DNA of 64,000 nucleotides from Mycolicibacterium sp. HK-90 (lineage in GTDB: Bacteria > Actinomycetota > Actinomycetes > Mycobacteriales > Mycobacteriaceae): contig NZ_CP129613.1 of the NCBI RefSeq assembly GCF_030486405.1, forward strand, positions 5,456,001-5,520,000. The letters run 5' to 3'. A model generated the notes under the pieces. It saw nothing but the letters and a program-made list of their open reading frames with translations, had not been told where the DNA came from and did not search any database. Positions 25,534-34,455 of this stretch are shown in pieces; the stretch's first letter is position 1, and the number at the start of each line of letters is the position of its first letter. A program made the translations under genes and the position numbers.

Positions 25534-26170
25534 GCAACTCACGCATTTCGGACATTCGTGCCTACTGGCCAGCATTTCGGACACCACCGTGCTGTTCGAC
25601 CCGGGCAACTTCTCGCACGGTTTCGAAGGCATCACCGGCCTGGCGGCCATCATGATCACCCATCAGCACCCCGACCACGCCGATACCGCGCGGTTGCCGG
25701 CCCTGATCGACGCCAATCCGCAGGCGGCGCTGTACGCCGATCCGCAGACCGCCGCTCAGCTGGGCGATCCGTGGCGGGCCGTCCACCCCGGTGACGAGTT
25801 CCGCGTCGGCTCGCTCAACGTTCGCGGCACGGGCGGCAAGCACGCCGTCATCCACCCGGAAATCCCTGTGATCGACAACATTTCGTATCTGCTGGGCGAC
25901 GACGAGCATCCCGCCCGGCTGATGCACCCGGGTGACGCGCTGTTCGTTCCCGGCGAGCCGGTCGACGTGCTGGCCACCCCGGCGGCGGCTCCATGGATGA
26001 AGATCTCCGAAGCGGTGGACTTCCTGCGCGCGGTCGCCCCGACCCGGGCGGTGCCGATCCACCAGGGCATCATCGATCCGAGCGCGCGCGGCATCTACTA
26101 CGGGCGGCTGGCCGAGATGACGAACACCGAATTCCAGGTGCTCACCGAGGAAAACGGCACGGAGTTCTGA
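25532..26170 (+). CDS. MBL-fold metallo-hydrolase
   Basis: This 212-residue protein resembles Rv0786c. It starts MQLTHFGHSCLLASI and has the metal-binding H-x-H-x-D-H at residues 44-49 (ITHQHPDHAD), then GTGGKHAVIHPEIPVIDN, LFVPGEPVDVLATPAAAPWMK and HQGII near the end. This is the UlaG-like or beta-lactamase-2 branch, acting on small phosphoesters, lactones or thioesters. Two zinc ions are expected. The reaction is not known. Its start overlaps that of the divergent secreted-protein gene. Confidence 0.85.
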   Translation: MQLTHFGHSCLLASISDTTVLFDPGNFSHGFEGITGLAAIMITHQHPDHADTARLPALIDANPQAALYADPQTAAQLGDPWRAVHPGDEFRVGSLNVRGTGGKHAVIHPEIPVIDNISYLLGDDEHPARLMHPGDALFVPGEPVDVLATPAAAPWMKISEAVDFLRAVAPTRAVPIHQGIIDPSARGIYYGRLAEMTNTEFQVLTEENGTEF

Positions 26171-26198
26171 TTCACGGCTCAGCCGTGGCGTTCTGACT

Positions 26199-26258
26199 GC
26201 GAGCAGACACAAACTCGCACGATTTGGCCCGGTTGAGTGCGACTCTGCGTCTGCTCGC
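26199..26258. terminator. 10-bp hairpin with nested stem after MBL gene
   Basis: GCGAGCAGAC (26199-26208) pairs with GTCTGCTCGC (26249-26258). Inside, TCGCAC (26215-26220) pairs with GTGCGA (26237-26242). Just upstream, CACGGCT-C-AGCCGTG (26173-26187) is a second small palindrome. The flanking genes are convergent. Confidence 0.6.
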
Positions 26259-26272
26259 GAGGGGTCGGCGGG

Positions 26273-27916
26273 TCAGGCGATATCGGCTGCCGCACCGCGT
26301 CCGGCAGCCCGGCCGGAGAAGATGCAGCCACCCAGGAAGGTGCCTTCCAGCGAGCGGTAGCCGTGCACGCCGCCTCCGCCGAAGCCGGCCGCCTCACCGG
26401 CGGCGTACAAGCCACCGAAGGCGGTACCGTCGGCCTTGAGCACCCGCGAACTCAGGTCGGTTTCCATCCCGCCCAACGACTTTCGGGTCAGGATGTGCAG
26501 CTTCACGGCGATCAACGGACCGGCCTTCGGATCGGTGAGCCGATGTGGCGGGACGACGCGGGTGAACCGGTCACCCAGATAGCTGCGCGCCCCGTGGATC
26601 GCGGTGATCTGCCCGTCCTTGGTGAACTTGTTGACCACCTCGCGGTCCCGGGCGGTGACTTCGGCCGCCACGGCGGCGTAGTCGAGTTCCACCACATCCG
26701 GCACACCGTTCATGGCCGTGACGAGTTCCCTCAGTGAGTGCGCGCTGACGAAGTCGACGCCGCGGTCGACGAAGGCCTGAACCGGGGCCGGGGCACCGGG
26801 CTTGACCCGGGCCAGCACATCACGCAGGCTGCGCGACGTGAGGTCGGGGTTCTGCTCCTGACCGGACAACGCGAACTCCTTGGCGATGATGCGCGCGTTG
26901 AGGATGAACCACGTGTAGTCCTGCCCGGTGCGGCAGATGTGTTCGAGGGTGCCCAGGGTGTCGAAGCCGGGATACAGCGGGCCGGGAAGCCGTTTCCCGT
27001 TGGCGTCCAACCACAATGACGACGGCCCCGGTAGGATGCGGATGCCGTGGTCGGGCCAGATCGGATCGTAGTTGGTGATGCCCTCGGTGTAGTGCCACAT
27101 CCGGTCGCTGTTGATGACGTGGGCACCGGCGGCCTCGGAGATGCCGATCATGCGTCCGTCGACATGCGCGGGTACCCCGCTGAGCAATTGCTCGGGCACC
27201 CGGCCCATGCGCGCCGGCCAGTTCTTGCGCACCAGGTCGTGGTTGCCGCCGATCCCGCCGCTGGCCACGATCACCGCGGATGCGCGGAACTCGAAGTCGC
27301 CGACGATGTTTCGTGACGATGCCGCCCCACGGCGGGCATCGGAGGGCTCCAGCACCGAACCCCGGACCCCGACGACGGCACCGTCGGAGACGATGAGCTC
27401 ATCGACGCGGTGGCGGTGGGCAAACCGAACCCGGGGCTCGCCCAGCAGCCGGCGGGCGAAGACGTCGACGATGGCAGGCCCGGTCCCCCAGGTGATGTGG
27501 AAGCGCGGTACCGAATTGCCGTGCCCCAGTGCCCCGTAGCCGCCCCGCTCGGCCCATCCGACCAAAGGGAAGGTCTGCAGACCGCGGGCCCGCAGCCAGC
27601 TGCGTTTCTCCCCGGCAGCGAAGTCGACGTACGCGTGCGCCCACTCACGCGGCCAGTGATCCTCGGGCCGGTCGAACCCGGCGGTGCCCAGCCAGTCCTG
27701 CAGGGCGAGTTCCTGGCTGTCACGGATGCCGAGCCGACGCTGCTCGGGGCTGTCGACGAAGAATAATCCACCGAACGACCAGAATGCCTGCCCACCCAGG
27801 TTGGCCGCGTTCTCCTGGTCGAGGATGAGCACCCGGTGCCCGCTCTCGACCAGTTCACATGCGGCGACCAGTCCGGCCAGACCCGCCCCCACGACAATGA
27901 CATCGGCGTCTGCCAT
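26273..27916 (-). CDS. FAD-binding dehydrogenase (ketosteroid-dehydrogenase/fumarate-reductase-like)
   Basis: This 547-residue flavoprotein resembles Rv0785. It has an N-terminal dinucleotide fold (ADVIVVGAGLAGLVAACELVESG), the flavin GGQAFWSFGGLFFVD segment, SAVIVASGGIGGNHDLV, and a C-terminal FAD block FGGLYAAGEAAGFGGGGVHGYRSLEGTFLGGCIFSGR. The family includes 3-ketosteroid-delta-1-dehydrogenases and fumarate reductases; mycobacterial members of this branch are labelled FAD-binding dehydrogenase. ATG 27916 lies 8 nt after TAGTCT (27930-27925). Substrate not established. Confidence 0.85.
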   Translation of the reverse strand: MADADVIVVGAGLAGLVAACELVESGHRVLILDQENAANLGGQAFWSFGGLFFVDSPEQRRLGIRDSQELALQDWLGTAGFDRPEDHWPREWAHAYVDFAAGEKRSWLRARGLQTFPLVGWAERGGYGALGHGNSVPRFHITWGTGPAIVDVFARRLLGEPRVRFAHRHRVDELIVSDGAVVGVRGSVLEPSDARRGAASSRNIVGDFEFRASAVIVASGGIGGNHDLVRKNWPARMGRVPEQLLSGVPAHVDGRMIGISEAAGAHVINSDRMWHYTEGITNYDPIWPDHGIRILPGPSSLWLDANGKRLPGPLYPGFDTLGTLEHICRTGQDYTWFILNARIIAKEFALSGQEQNPDLTSRSLRDVLARVKPGAPAPVQAFVDRGVDFVSAHSLRELVTAMNGVPDVVELDYAAVAAEVTARDREVVNKFTKDGQITAIHGARSYLGDRFTRVVPPHRLTDPKAGPLIAVKLHILTRKSLGGMETDLSSRVLKADGTAFGGLYAAGEAAGFGGGGVHGYRSLEGTFLGGCIFSGRAAGRGAAADIA

Positions 27917-27937
27917 GAGACGCAAGACTAGACCCTG

Positions 27938-28642
27938 TCAGGCGGCCTCGGTCAGTACCGAGAATCCTCGCCACTGGTAGACGGTCGGCACGCAGCGGTG
28001 CAGCAAAGCCAAGTCGATCGCGTCGAGCATGGCTTGGCGGGGGCCGGGCCTGCGCAGATGCCGGGCGGCCACCGCGACGCGCACGAGGCCCTCGCGCCGT
28101 GCGGTGCGTTCGGCCGACAACACCACGGTGCGGCACCACCACGGCTCGGTCAGAAACCCCTCGCCGATACCGACCACCCGAGCCCGGGTGGTGGTCTGCC
28201 GGACCAGATCGGTGATCCCGTTCAGCTCGGCCAGCAAGCGAAAGCCGTTGCGCGGCAGGGCCGTCACCGTGCCCTGCGACACGGTCCAGCCCGGGGCGGC
28301 GAACAACCTGGTACGCAGCCCCAGATGCTCGAGCACCCGGTCGGCGCCCATCAGCCTCAGATTGGCCTCGTGCGCGGGCAGCGAGGCGAACTCACCGCGA
28401 CGTTTCTTGGTGGCGGCCTCGTCGTATCCGTGCAGGACGACGGCGTCACCGCCGCTGCGCCGCTGGGCCACCCATTCGACGGTCGCCGCGTCGCGGTCCA
28501 ACCGGTAGCCGCCCTTGAGCCGCGGCGCCACCATCAGCGAGGCGGGTACGCCACGCGCGTCGAGCTCGGCGCAAAACGACGCGACATCACCCAGCGTGCG
28601 GTCGCTGATCTGCGATATCGAGACGATGAGTTGTCCGGTCAC
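27938..28642 (-). CDS. DUF2334 polysaccharide-deacetylase-like protein
   Basis: This 234-residue protein resembles Rv0784. It opens with QLIVSISQISDRTLGDVASF, followed by GVPASLMVAPRLKGGYRLD, DAVVLHGYDE (metal-ligand histidine) and RTRLFAAPGWTVSQGT, the pattern of DUF2334 and the NodB-like TIM-barrel fold. It may deacetylate a saccharide or be catalytically altered. It starts at GTG 28642 in the same direction as the FAD dehydrogenase, 21 bp upstream of it. Confidence 0.75.
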   Translation of the reverse strand: MTGQLIVSISQISDRTLGDVASFCAELDARGVPASLMVAPRLKGGYRLDRDAATVEWVAQRRSGGDAVVLHGYDEAATKKRRGEFASLPAHEANLRLMGADRVLEHLGLRTRLFAAPGWTVSQGTVTALPRNGFRLLAELNGITDLVRQTTTRARVVGIGEGFLTEPWWCRTVVLSAERTARREGLVRVAVAARHLRRPGPRQAMLDAIDLALLHRCVPTVYQWRGFSVLTEAA

Positions 28643-28722
28643 GCTGCCAGTGTGGCAACGTCACATGTCGGGACGGTGTCGAACACTCTGACGTCGCGTG
28701 TCCATTGGGATAGACCCTGCGG

Positions 28723-29211
28723 TCAGCCCGGCAGGACCGCCTCGATGGCCGCGACGACCTCGGGCGCGTCGGGCTCGGTACGGGGCCGGAACCGGTTGAC
28801 CACGGTGCCGCCCGGTGCGAGCAGGAACTTCTCGAAATTCCACTGGATGTCGCCGGCCTCGCCGTCGGCATCGGCGACCTGGGTCAGCTCGGCGTACAAC
28901 GGATGCCGGTCGGCCCCGTTGACGTCGGTCTTGGACAGCAACGGGAACGTCACCCCGTAGGTGGTGGAGCAGAACGTCTGGATCTCCTCGGCGCTGCCCG
29001 GCTCCTGCCCCATGAACTGGTTGCACGGCACGCCGACGACGGTGAGCCCGCGTGCGCCGTAGGACTGCGCCAGCTTCTCCAGCGCGCTGTACTGCGGCGT
29101 CAGCCCGCATTTGGACGCCACGTTGACCACCAGTGCGGCACCGGTCGCCAATTCGGCCAATGTGGTCTGCTTGCCGTCGAGGGTGGTCAGCGGAATCTCG
29201 TTGAGGCTCAT
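28723..29211 (-). CDS. Glutathione-peroxidase-family thiol peroxidase
   Basis: This 162-residue thioredoxin-fold peroxidase has VVNVASKCGLTPQYSALE with the peroxidatic cysteine, VVGVPCNQFMGQEPGS with the conserved glutamine, and W-N-F-E-K-F, the tetrad tryptophan/asparagine. Cysteine in place of selenocysteine and the lack of glutathione in mycobacteria indicate thioredoxin- or mycothiol-linked activity. ATG 29211 follows TAACCT by 7 nt. An upstream frame to 29310 is not supported. Confidence 0.9.
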   Translation of the reverse strand: MSLNEIPLTTLDGKQTTLAELATGAALVVNVASKCGLTPQYSALEKLAQSYGARGLTVVGVPCNQFMGQEPGSAEEIQTFCSTTYGVTFPLLSKTDVNGADRHPLYAELTQVADADGEAGDIQWNFEKFLLAPGGTVVNRFRPRTEPDAPEVVAAIEAVLPG

Positions 29212-29218
29212 CGCAATG

Positions 29219-29224
29219 AGGTTA
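29219..29224 (-). promoter_or_regulatory. -10 hexamer TAACCT, leaderless peroxidase gene
   Basis: On the minus strand TAACCT is 7 nt before ATG 29211. Confidence 0.5.
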
Positions 29225-29239
29225 GCGGACGCTACGTCA

Positions 29240-29785
29240 CTACCCGTCGAACAGGATCGCGGCCAGGCGTTCCACCTGGGCGACCGGATCGCCCGCGGTG
29301 TCGATCGCATCGTTGAGCCACAGCATCGAAAAGCCGTGCACCAGAGACCAAGCGGCGAGCGCGGCCGCGGCCGGGTCGGCGGCCGCCTTGGGGTCGGACA
29401 GGGTGCCGACGCCGCTGTTGAGCTCGGTTCCGGCGGCCGACGCCGCCGCGGTGAGGTCGGGATCGGTGTCGTCGTAGAGCGACTTGTCGAACATCACCTC
29501 GTAGTGGCCGGGGTGGTCGAGGGCAAAGCGCACATAGGCCTTGGCAGCGTCGAGGAACTGCGGACGGGCCTCGGCCAGTGCGGCGGTGAGCAACTGGAAC
29601 CCCTCGGTGGCCAACGCCGTGAACAACCCACGCCGGTCGGTGAAGTGGTGTGCGGGCGCGGCGTGCGACACTCCCGCGGCGCGCGCCAGTTCGCGCAACG
29701 AGATGCCGTCGGCGCCGCGCTCGGCCACCAACGTCGCGGCCTCCGCGAGGATCACGGCCTTGAGATCACCGTGGTGATAACCCAT
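29240..29785 (-). CDS. TetR-family regulator
   Basis: This 181-residue repressor begins MGYHHGDLKAVILAEAATLV. The helix-turn-helix is GISLRELARAAGVSHAAPAHHFTDRRGLFTALA (about 27-60). The C-terminal ligand domain contains ALDHPGHYEVMFDKSLY, typical of the branch with a WHG-type C-terminus. ATG 29785 follows TAGGAT (29797-29792) by 6 nt, so it is leaderless. A perfect inverted repeat upstream (29805-29823) is its likely operator, and the downstream peroxidase gene its likely neighbour target. Confidence 0.88.
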   Translation of the reverse strand: MGYHHGDLKAVILAEAATLVAERGADGISLRELARAAGVSHAAPAHHFTDRRGLFTALATEGFQLLTAALAEARPQFLDAAKAYVRFALDHPGHYEVMFDKSLYDDTDPDLTAAASAAGTELNSGVGTLSDPKAAADPAAAALAAWSLVHGFSMLWLNDAIDTAGDPVAQVERLAAILFDG

Positions 29786-29791
29786 GTGGGC

Positions 29792-29797
29792 ATCCTA
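29792..29797 (-). promoter_or_regulatory. -10 hexamer TAGGAT, leaderless tetR
   Basis: TAGGAT is followed on the minus strand by GCCCAC and ATG 29785. Confidence 0.55.
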
Positions 29798-29804
29798 ATC
29801 CCAG

Positions 29805-29823
29805 ATCTAGACAGCGCCTAGAT
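29805..29823. promoter_or_regulatory. Candidate TetR operator ATCTAG-N7-CTAGAT
   Basis: ATCTAG (29805-29810) and CTAGAT (29818-29823) form a perfect inverted repeat with a 7-nt spacer. It sits just upstream of the tetR -10 and overlaps the last codon and stop of ptrB. The placement suits autorepression. Confidence 0.5.
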
Positions 29824-31971
29824 ACTGGACGATCCCGGACCACCGAAGAGGCTGCCCACCTGACCGCTGCCGAAGTTGTCCGGATCGGCGGCGGCCAGCA
29901 ACCAGGCGTACTGGAACGCGGCTTCCTTCCACCGCTCATAGCGCCCGGACAGTCCGCCATGGCCGGCCACCATCTCGGTCTTCAGCAGCACAGGGTGGCC
30001 GTCGGTCTTGGTATGCCGCAGAGCGGCAACCCATTTCGCGGGCTCGACGTAGTACACCCGGGTGTCGTTGAGGGAGGTCATCGCCAGGATCGCCGGATAG
30101 TCCTGCGCCGCCACGTTCTCGTACGGTGTGTAGGACTTCATGTAGCGGTACACCTCGGGGTCCTCCAGCGGATTACCCCACTCGTCCCATTCGGTGACGG
30201 TCAACGGCAGCGACGGATCGAGGATCGTGGTCAACGCATCGACGAACGGCACCTGGGCCAGGATGCCGGCGAACAGTTCGGGCGCCATGTTGGCCACCGC
30301 ACCCATCAACAGGCCGCCGGCGCTGCCCCCGAGGGCCACCAGATTCTGCGGACGGGTCACCCCGGTGTCGACGAGATGGCGTGCGGCGGCGATGAAGTCG
30401 GTGAAGGTGTTGGTCTTCTCCAGCAGCTTGCCGTGCTCGTACCAGGGTCGGCCGAGCTCTCCCCCGCCGCGCACATGTGCGATCACGAACACCATGCCGC
30501 GGTCCAGCAGGGACAACCGGGCGATGGAGAACCGCGGATCCTCACACGACTCGTAGGCGCCGTAACCGTAGAGCAGCGCCGGAGCCGGGAACTGCAGTCC
30601 GGCCCGGTGGATGATCGAGATCGGAATCCGCGCCCCGTCGGAGGCGATCGCCCAATCGCGGCGCTCCACATAGTCTTCCGGCCGGTAGCCGCCCAGCACC
30701 GGTTGCTCGCGCAGCAGCGTGCGTTCCCCGGTGGCCAGGTCCAGGTCGTAGATGCGGGCCGGGGTGATGAACGACGTGGCACCGATCCGCAGCTTCGGCG
30801 CCGACCAGTTCGGATTGCCGCCCATGCCCGCGGCGGTCAGCTCGGAGTCGAAGGTCAGTTCCTCGCGCGTTCCGTAGCCGTCATCGGTGAGCCGCCACAG
30901 CGCCATCTTCGGCAGCGCCTCACTGCGGTAGCTGATCACCAGGAAGCCGTTGAAGGCATCCACGCCGTCCAGCCGCACATCCGCCCGGTGCTCGATCAGC
31001 GTCCGGAAGTCACTCGGGTCGCTGACCGGGGCATCCACCAGCATGAAGTTCTCGGCGCCGTCGTTGTGCAGGATCAGGAACCGGTCCTCACCCCCGACCA
31101 CGGCATGCTCGACGGAGTACTCCACCAGGTCGCGGCGCCCCCACACCGTGGTGAGCTCGGCGGTCGGATCGTTCGCGTCGACATAGTGGACCTCGGCGGT
31201 GACCGCGCTGCCCGATGCGATGAACAGGTATTTGTCACTGCGGCTGCGGCCGATCGCGACCCAGAACCGTTCGTCGGGCTCGTGATACACCTTTTCGGCG
31301 GGCAGGCCCGCGGCCAGCCGATGCCGCCACACCGTGTCGGGCCGCCACGCCGCGTCCACCGTCGTGTAGTACAGCGTGCGACTGTCGGCCGCCCAGGTGC
31401 CGCCGGCGCCGATCCCCGTGATGGTGTCGTCGTAGAGCTCGCCGGTACGTAAGTCCTTGAACTTCAAGGTGTACCGCTCGTCGCCCAGGACATCGACCGA
31501 GTAGGCCAGGACATTGCCGTCCAGGCTCACCGTGGCCGCACCGAGCGCGAAGTAGTCGTGCCCGTCGGCCTCGACGTTCTCGTCGAGCAATACCTGCTCG
31601 CCAGGGATCTCGGTGTTCTCGTCGAGCGCGGGCGGTGTCCAGTCGTCGGGATCGCTGATCGGACAACGGCAGTGGACCGCATACTGCTTGCCCTCGAAGC
31701 TGCGCGCGTAGTACCACCAGCCGGCCCGTCGCATCGGCACCGACAGGTCGGTTTCCTTGGTGCGGGCCTTGATCTCGTCGAAGATCTTCTGCCGCAACGG
31801 CTCCAGATGGGCGGTGGCGTTCTCGGTGTAGGCGTTCTCGGCCTCGAGGTGCGCGATCACCTCGGGGTTTTCCTTGTCACGCATCCATTCGTAGGGGTCG
31901 ATGAACACGTCACCGTGATGTTCACGGCGATGGTTGCCGCGCTTGGCGACGGGCGGCTTCACGTCGCTCAT
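29818..31971 (-). CDS. ptrB: Oligopeptidase B (S9A protease), intact
   Basis: This 717-residue cytosolic serine peptidase cleaves peptides after basic residues. The N-terminal beta-propeller begins [31 protein letters not shown]. The catalytic domain has [18 protein letters not shown] (Ser near 550) and [10 protein letters not shown] (His near 669); E-W-D-E-W-G-N-P supplies the acidic S1 region. ATG 31971 overlaps the purC stop by 4 bases. M. tuberculosis carries this gene as two fragments (ptrBa/ptrBb, Rv0781-Rv0782); here the frame is uninterrupted. Confidence 0.95.
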   Translation of the reverse strand: MSDVKPPVAKRGNHRREHHGDVFIDPYEWMRDKENPEVIAHLEAENAYTENATAHLEPLRQKIFDEIKARTKETDLSVPMRRAGWWYYARSFEGKQYAVHCRCPISDPDDWTPPALDENTEIPGEQVLLDENVEADGHDYFALGAATVSLDGNVLAYSVDVLGDERYTLKFKDLRTGELYDDTITGIGAGGTWAADSRTLYYTTVDAAWRPDTVWRHRLAAGLPAEKVYHEPDERFWVAIGRSRSDKYLFIASGSAVTAEVHYVDANDPTAELTTVWGRRDLVEYSVEHAVVGGEDRFLILHNDGAENFMLVDAPVSDPSDFRTLIEHRADVRLDGVDAFNGFLVISYRSEALPKMALWRLTDDGYGTREELTFDSELTAAGMGGNPNWSAPKLRIGATSFITPARIYDLDLATGERTLLREQPVLGGYRPEDYVERRDWAIASDGARIPISIIHRAGLQFPAPALLYGYGAYESCEDPRFSIARLSLLDRGMVFVIAHVRGGGELGRPWYEHGKLLEKTNTFTDFIAAARHLVDTGVTRPQNLVALGGSAGGLLMGAVANMAPELFAGILAQVPFVDALTTILDPSLPLTVTEWDEWGNPLEDPEVYRYMKSYTPYENVAAQDYPAILAMTSLNDTRVYYVEPAKWVAALRHTKTDGHPVLLKTEMVAGHGGLSGRYERWKEAAFQYAWLLAAADPDNFGSGQVGSLFGGPGSSSI

Positions 31972-32855
31972 GCACCGATCCAATCGTCGAATCGCAGACC
32001 CGAGATCCGCTCGTACGCCTCGATATAACGGTCCCGCGTGGCCGCCACGATCTCGTCGGGCAGCCGGGGAGGCGGGGCGTCGCCGTGGCGGTCCCAACCG
32101 GAATCCGGCCCGGTCAGCCAGTTGCGGACGAACTGCTTGTCGAAGCTGTCCTGGACCACACCCTGCTGATACGACTCGGCGCGCCAGTACCGGGACGAGT
32201 CCGGCGTGAACACCTCATCGGCGAGCACCACGTTGCCGTCCACATCGACGCCGAACTCGAACTTGGTGTCGGCGATGATGATGCCCTTGGTCAACGCATG
32301 GTCGGCCCCCTGCAGATAGGTCTGCAGCGTGCGTTCCTTCAACTGGCCGGCCAGCTCCGGCCCGACCAGGTCGATCACCTGGGTGAACGAGATGTTCTCA
32401 TCGTGGTCGCCGATCTCGGCCTTGGTGGCGGGGGTGAACAGCGGCTCGTCGAACCTGCTCGCCTCGCCCAGCCCGGCCGGCAGCGGGATCCCGCACACCG
32501 AACCGGACGCCTGGTAGTCGAGCAGTCCGGAACCGGTCAGGTAGCCGCGGGCCACGCACTCCACCGGCAGCATCTTGAGCCGGCGCACCACCAGCGCCCG
32601 GCCGAGTACCTCCTCGGGGATGCGCTCGTCGTCCGGCGGCCCGGCCACGTGGTTGGGCGCGCTGATCAGGTCGAAGAAGAACACGCTCATCGCGGTCAGG
32701 ATCCGGCCCTTGTCCGGGATCTCCGAGTCCAGGACATAGTCGTAGGCCGAGATGCGGTCGGTCGCCACGAAGAGCAGATGGTCATCGTCGATGCGGTACA
32801 ACTCGCGGACCTTGCCGCTGGCCAGGTGCTGGTAGTCGGACAGAGCGGGGCGCAT
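31968..32855 (-). CDS. purC: SAICAR synthase
   Basis: PurC joins aspartate to CAIR with ATP. The 295-residue protein shows [26 protein letters not shown], the SAICAR N-terminal signature, then [33 protein letters not shown] and [14 protein letters not shown]. The ATG at 32855 is fixed by TAGGCT 6 nt upstream (leaderless). It is cotranscribed with ptrB. Confidence 0.96.
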   Translation of the reverse strand: MRPALSDYQHLASGKVRELYRIDDDHLLFVATDRISAYDYVLDSEIPDKGRILTAMSVFFFDLISAPNHVAGPPDDERIPEEVLGRALVVRRLKMLPVECVARGYLTGSGLLDYQASGSVCGIPLPAGLGEASRFDEPLFTPATKAEIGDHDENISFTQVIDLVGPELAGQLKERTLQTYLQGADHALTKGIIIADTKFEFGVDVDGNVVLADEVFTPDSSRYWRAESYQQGVVQDSFDKQFVRNWLTGPDSGWDRHGDAPPPRLPDEIVAATRDRYIEAYERISGLRFDDWIGA

Positions 32856-32861
32856 TGGGCC

Positions 32862-32867
32862 AGCCTA
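32862..32867 (-). promoter_or_regulatory. -10 hexamer TAGGCT, leaderless purC
   Basis: On the minus strand TAGGCT is followed by GGCCCA and ATG 32855. Confidence 0.6.
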
Positions 32868-32885
32868 TGTGTTGGGATCGGTCCC

Positions 32886-33509
32886 ATGAGATCGCGGTAC
32901 CTGCCCTATGCCAGCAGACCCGGCCGCTTGTTGGCGCAGCTGTTCAGCGACGTGGCCGTCGTCACGTGGACTGCGGTGTGGATATTGGTCGGGGTCGCCG
33001 TGCACTCCGCGGTGTCCACCATCGCCGAGGTCGGCAGGCAGGTCGAGAGCGGCGCCAACGGGGTTGCCGACAACCTGGGCTCCGCCGGCGACAGCACCGA
33101 CAACGTTCCGCTGGTCGGCGACACGCTGAGCAAACCGCTGTGGGCGGCGAGCGAGGCGGCCCTCGACATCGCCGGCGCCGGCGCGAACCTGGACAGCACG
33201 GCGAGCTGGCTGGCCTGGGTGTTGGCCCTGGCCGTCGCCGCCGCGCCCATCCTGTTCGTCGCCATGCCGTGGCTGTATCTGCGGGTCCGGTTCTTCCGGC
33301 GCAAGTGGACCGCGATCACTCTGGCCTCGACGGCCGCCGGGGAGCAGCTGCTCGCGCTGCGGGCGTTGGCCAACCGGCCGCTGGCCAAGCTGACGCGGGT
33401 GTCCGATGACCCGGTCGGCGCCTGGCGCAGCCAGGACCAGCAGGCCATTCGCGGTCTGGCCGCCCTGGAACTGCGCTCGGCCGGGATGCGCCTGCGCCGC
33501 ATCGAGTGA
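32886..33509 (+). CDS. Two-span membrane protein (Rv0779c-like)
   Basis: This 207-residue protein starts MRSRYLPYASRPGRLLAQLF. One membrane helix lies near 23-45 and a second near 107-130; between them is an extracytoplasmic helical segment (STIAEVGRQVESGANGVADNL) and after them a basic cytoplasmic tail. Position and length match Rv0779c (206 aa). Function unknown. Its TGA stop is part of the stem of the following hairpin. Confidence 0.8.
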   Translation: MRSRYLPYASRPGRLLAQLFSDVAVVTWTAVWILVGVAVHSAVSTIAEVGRQVESGANGVADNLGSAGDSTDNVPLVGDTLSKPLWAASEAALDIAGAGANLDSTASWLAWVLALAVAAAPILFVAMPWLYLRVRFFRRKWTAITLASTAAGEQLLALRALANRPLAKLTRVSDDPVGAWRSQDQQAIRGLAALELRSAGMRLRRIE

Positions 33510-33557
33510 TTTGTGCACCCGCACCGGCGGTGAGCGCGTGCCCCGGTGCACAAATCA
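33507..33557 (+). terminator. 13-bp hairpin embracing the stop codon
   Basis: TGATTTGTGCACC (33507-33519) pairs perfectly with GGTGCACAAATCA (33545-33557). The left arm begins with the TGA stop of the Rv0779c-like gene. The 25-nt loop has GCAC/GTGC complementarity. There is no U-tract. Confidence 0.6.
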
Positions 33558-33601
33558 CGGGGTGGGGAACCGTTTGACGGCCCAAACACGTCCAATCCGA
33601 T

Positions 33602-34455
33602 GTGCTGGAGGACTATCTGCGTGACCACGACGGGGTGATCACCCTGGCCCAGGCCAGGCAGGCCGGGCTGAGTCAGGATGCGGTTGCCCGCAAGGTGCGC
33701 GCGGGGAAATGGCTGCGATGTTCCCGCGCCGTCTACTTCGCCGACGATCGGCCGTTCACCGATGCCGCACGGATCCGAGTCGCGGTCTGGGTCCGAGGGC
33801 AACTGCCAGTGGGCTTGCCGCTGCGTGGTGGCACGGCGTAACGCAATACGCACCCGATGACGTAGAGGTGACGGTTCCCAGGGTGAGCAATCACATGAGG
33901 CGACCCGGCTCCCGCGCCCGCCGGCGTGACCTCGACCCGCGGGACGTCGTCGAACGCAGGGGTCTGCGGGTGACGGCATTGCCGCTGACGGTCGTCGAGG
34001 CGGCAGCACGCCGGGGCGGCGGCGCCAAGCTCATGGACGGTGCGTTGCAGCGCCACACCAACCTGCGTGACCTCTGGCGCGCACACCTACACAACAAGGG
34101 CAGGCACGGTTCACCCGCGGCCCGCCGACTGCTCATCGCCGCGGCCGACGGGGCGCGCTCGGAAGCCGAACGCCTCCTCGTCAAGCTGCTCAAAGAAGCC
34201 GGCATCACCGGCTGGAAGGCCAACTACCGCCTCGGCCGATACGTGATCGACGTGGCCTTTCCCGCCGACACGCTCGCGATCGAAACCGACGGCTGGGCGT
34301 TTCACCACGACCAGGAGGTCTTCCAGAAGGACCGCGTCAAACAGAACGAGATCGCGCTGATGGGCTGGCACGTGCTGCGGTTCACCTGGCTTGATCTGAC
34401 CGAGTACCCGCAGCGGGTACTCGCCGAGATTCGCTGCGTCATCCGGTGCCGCTGA
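33602..34455 (+). pseudogene. Frameshifted AbiEi-N-terminal/DUF559 protein gene
   Basis: Two frames together make one actinobacterial DUF559 protein. The first (GTG 33602-33841) gives MLEDYLRDHDGVITLAQARQ and the winged-helix AbiEi-like N-terminus up to RIRVAVWVRG. The second frame then carries ATASGLAAAWWHGVTQYAPD, RRRDLDPRDVVERRGLRVTA and the Vsr-like nuclease fold (SEAERLLVKLL, RYVIDVAF, IETDGWAFHHD, WHVLRFTW) to 34455. The break lies in 33797-33802 (GGGCAA); a -1 shift or one missing base restores a seamless protein. It could be a true mutation, an assembly error or, less likely, programmed slippage. Function of intact relatives is unproven. Confidence 0.75.

Noticed and set aside
33602..34455. 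AbiE-type toxin-antitoxin system
   Set aside because: Only the AbiEi-like N-terminal helix-turn-helix is present, fused to a DUF559 nuclease fold; there is no AbiEii nucleotidyltransferase gene next to it.
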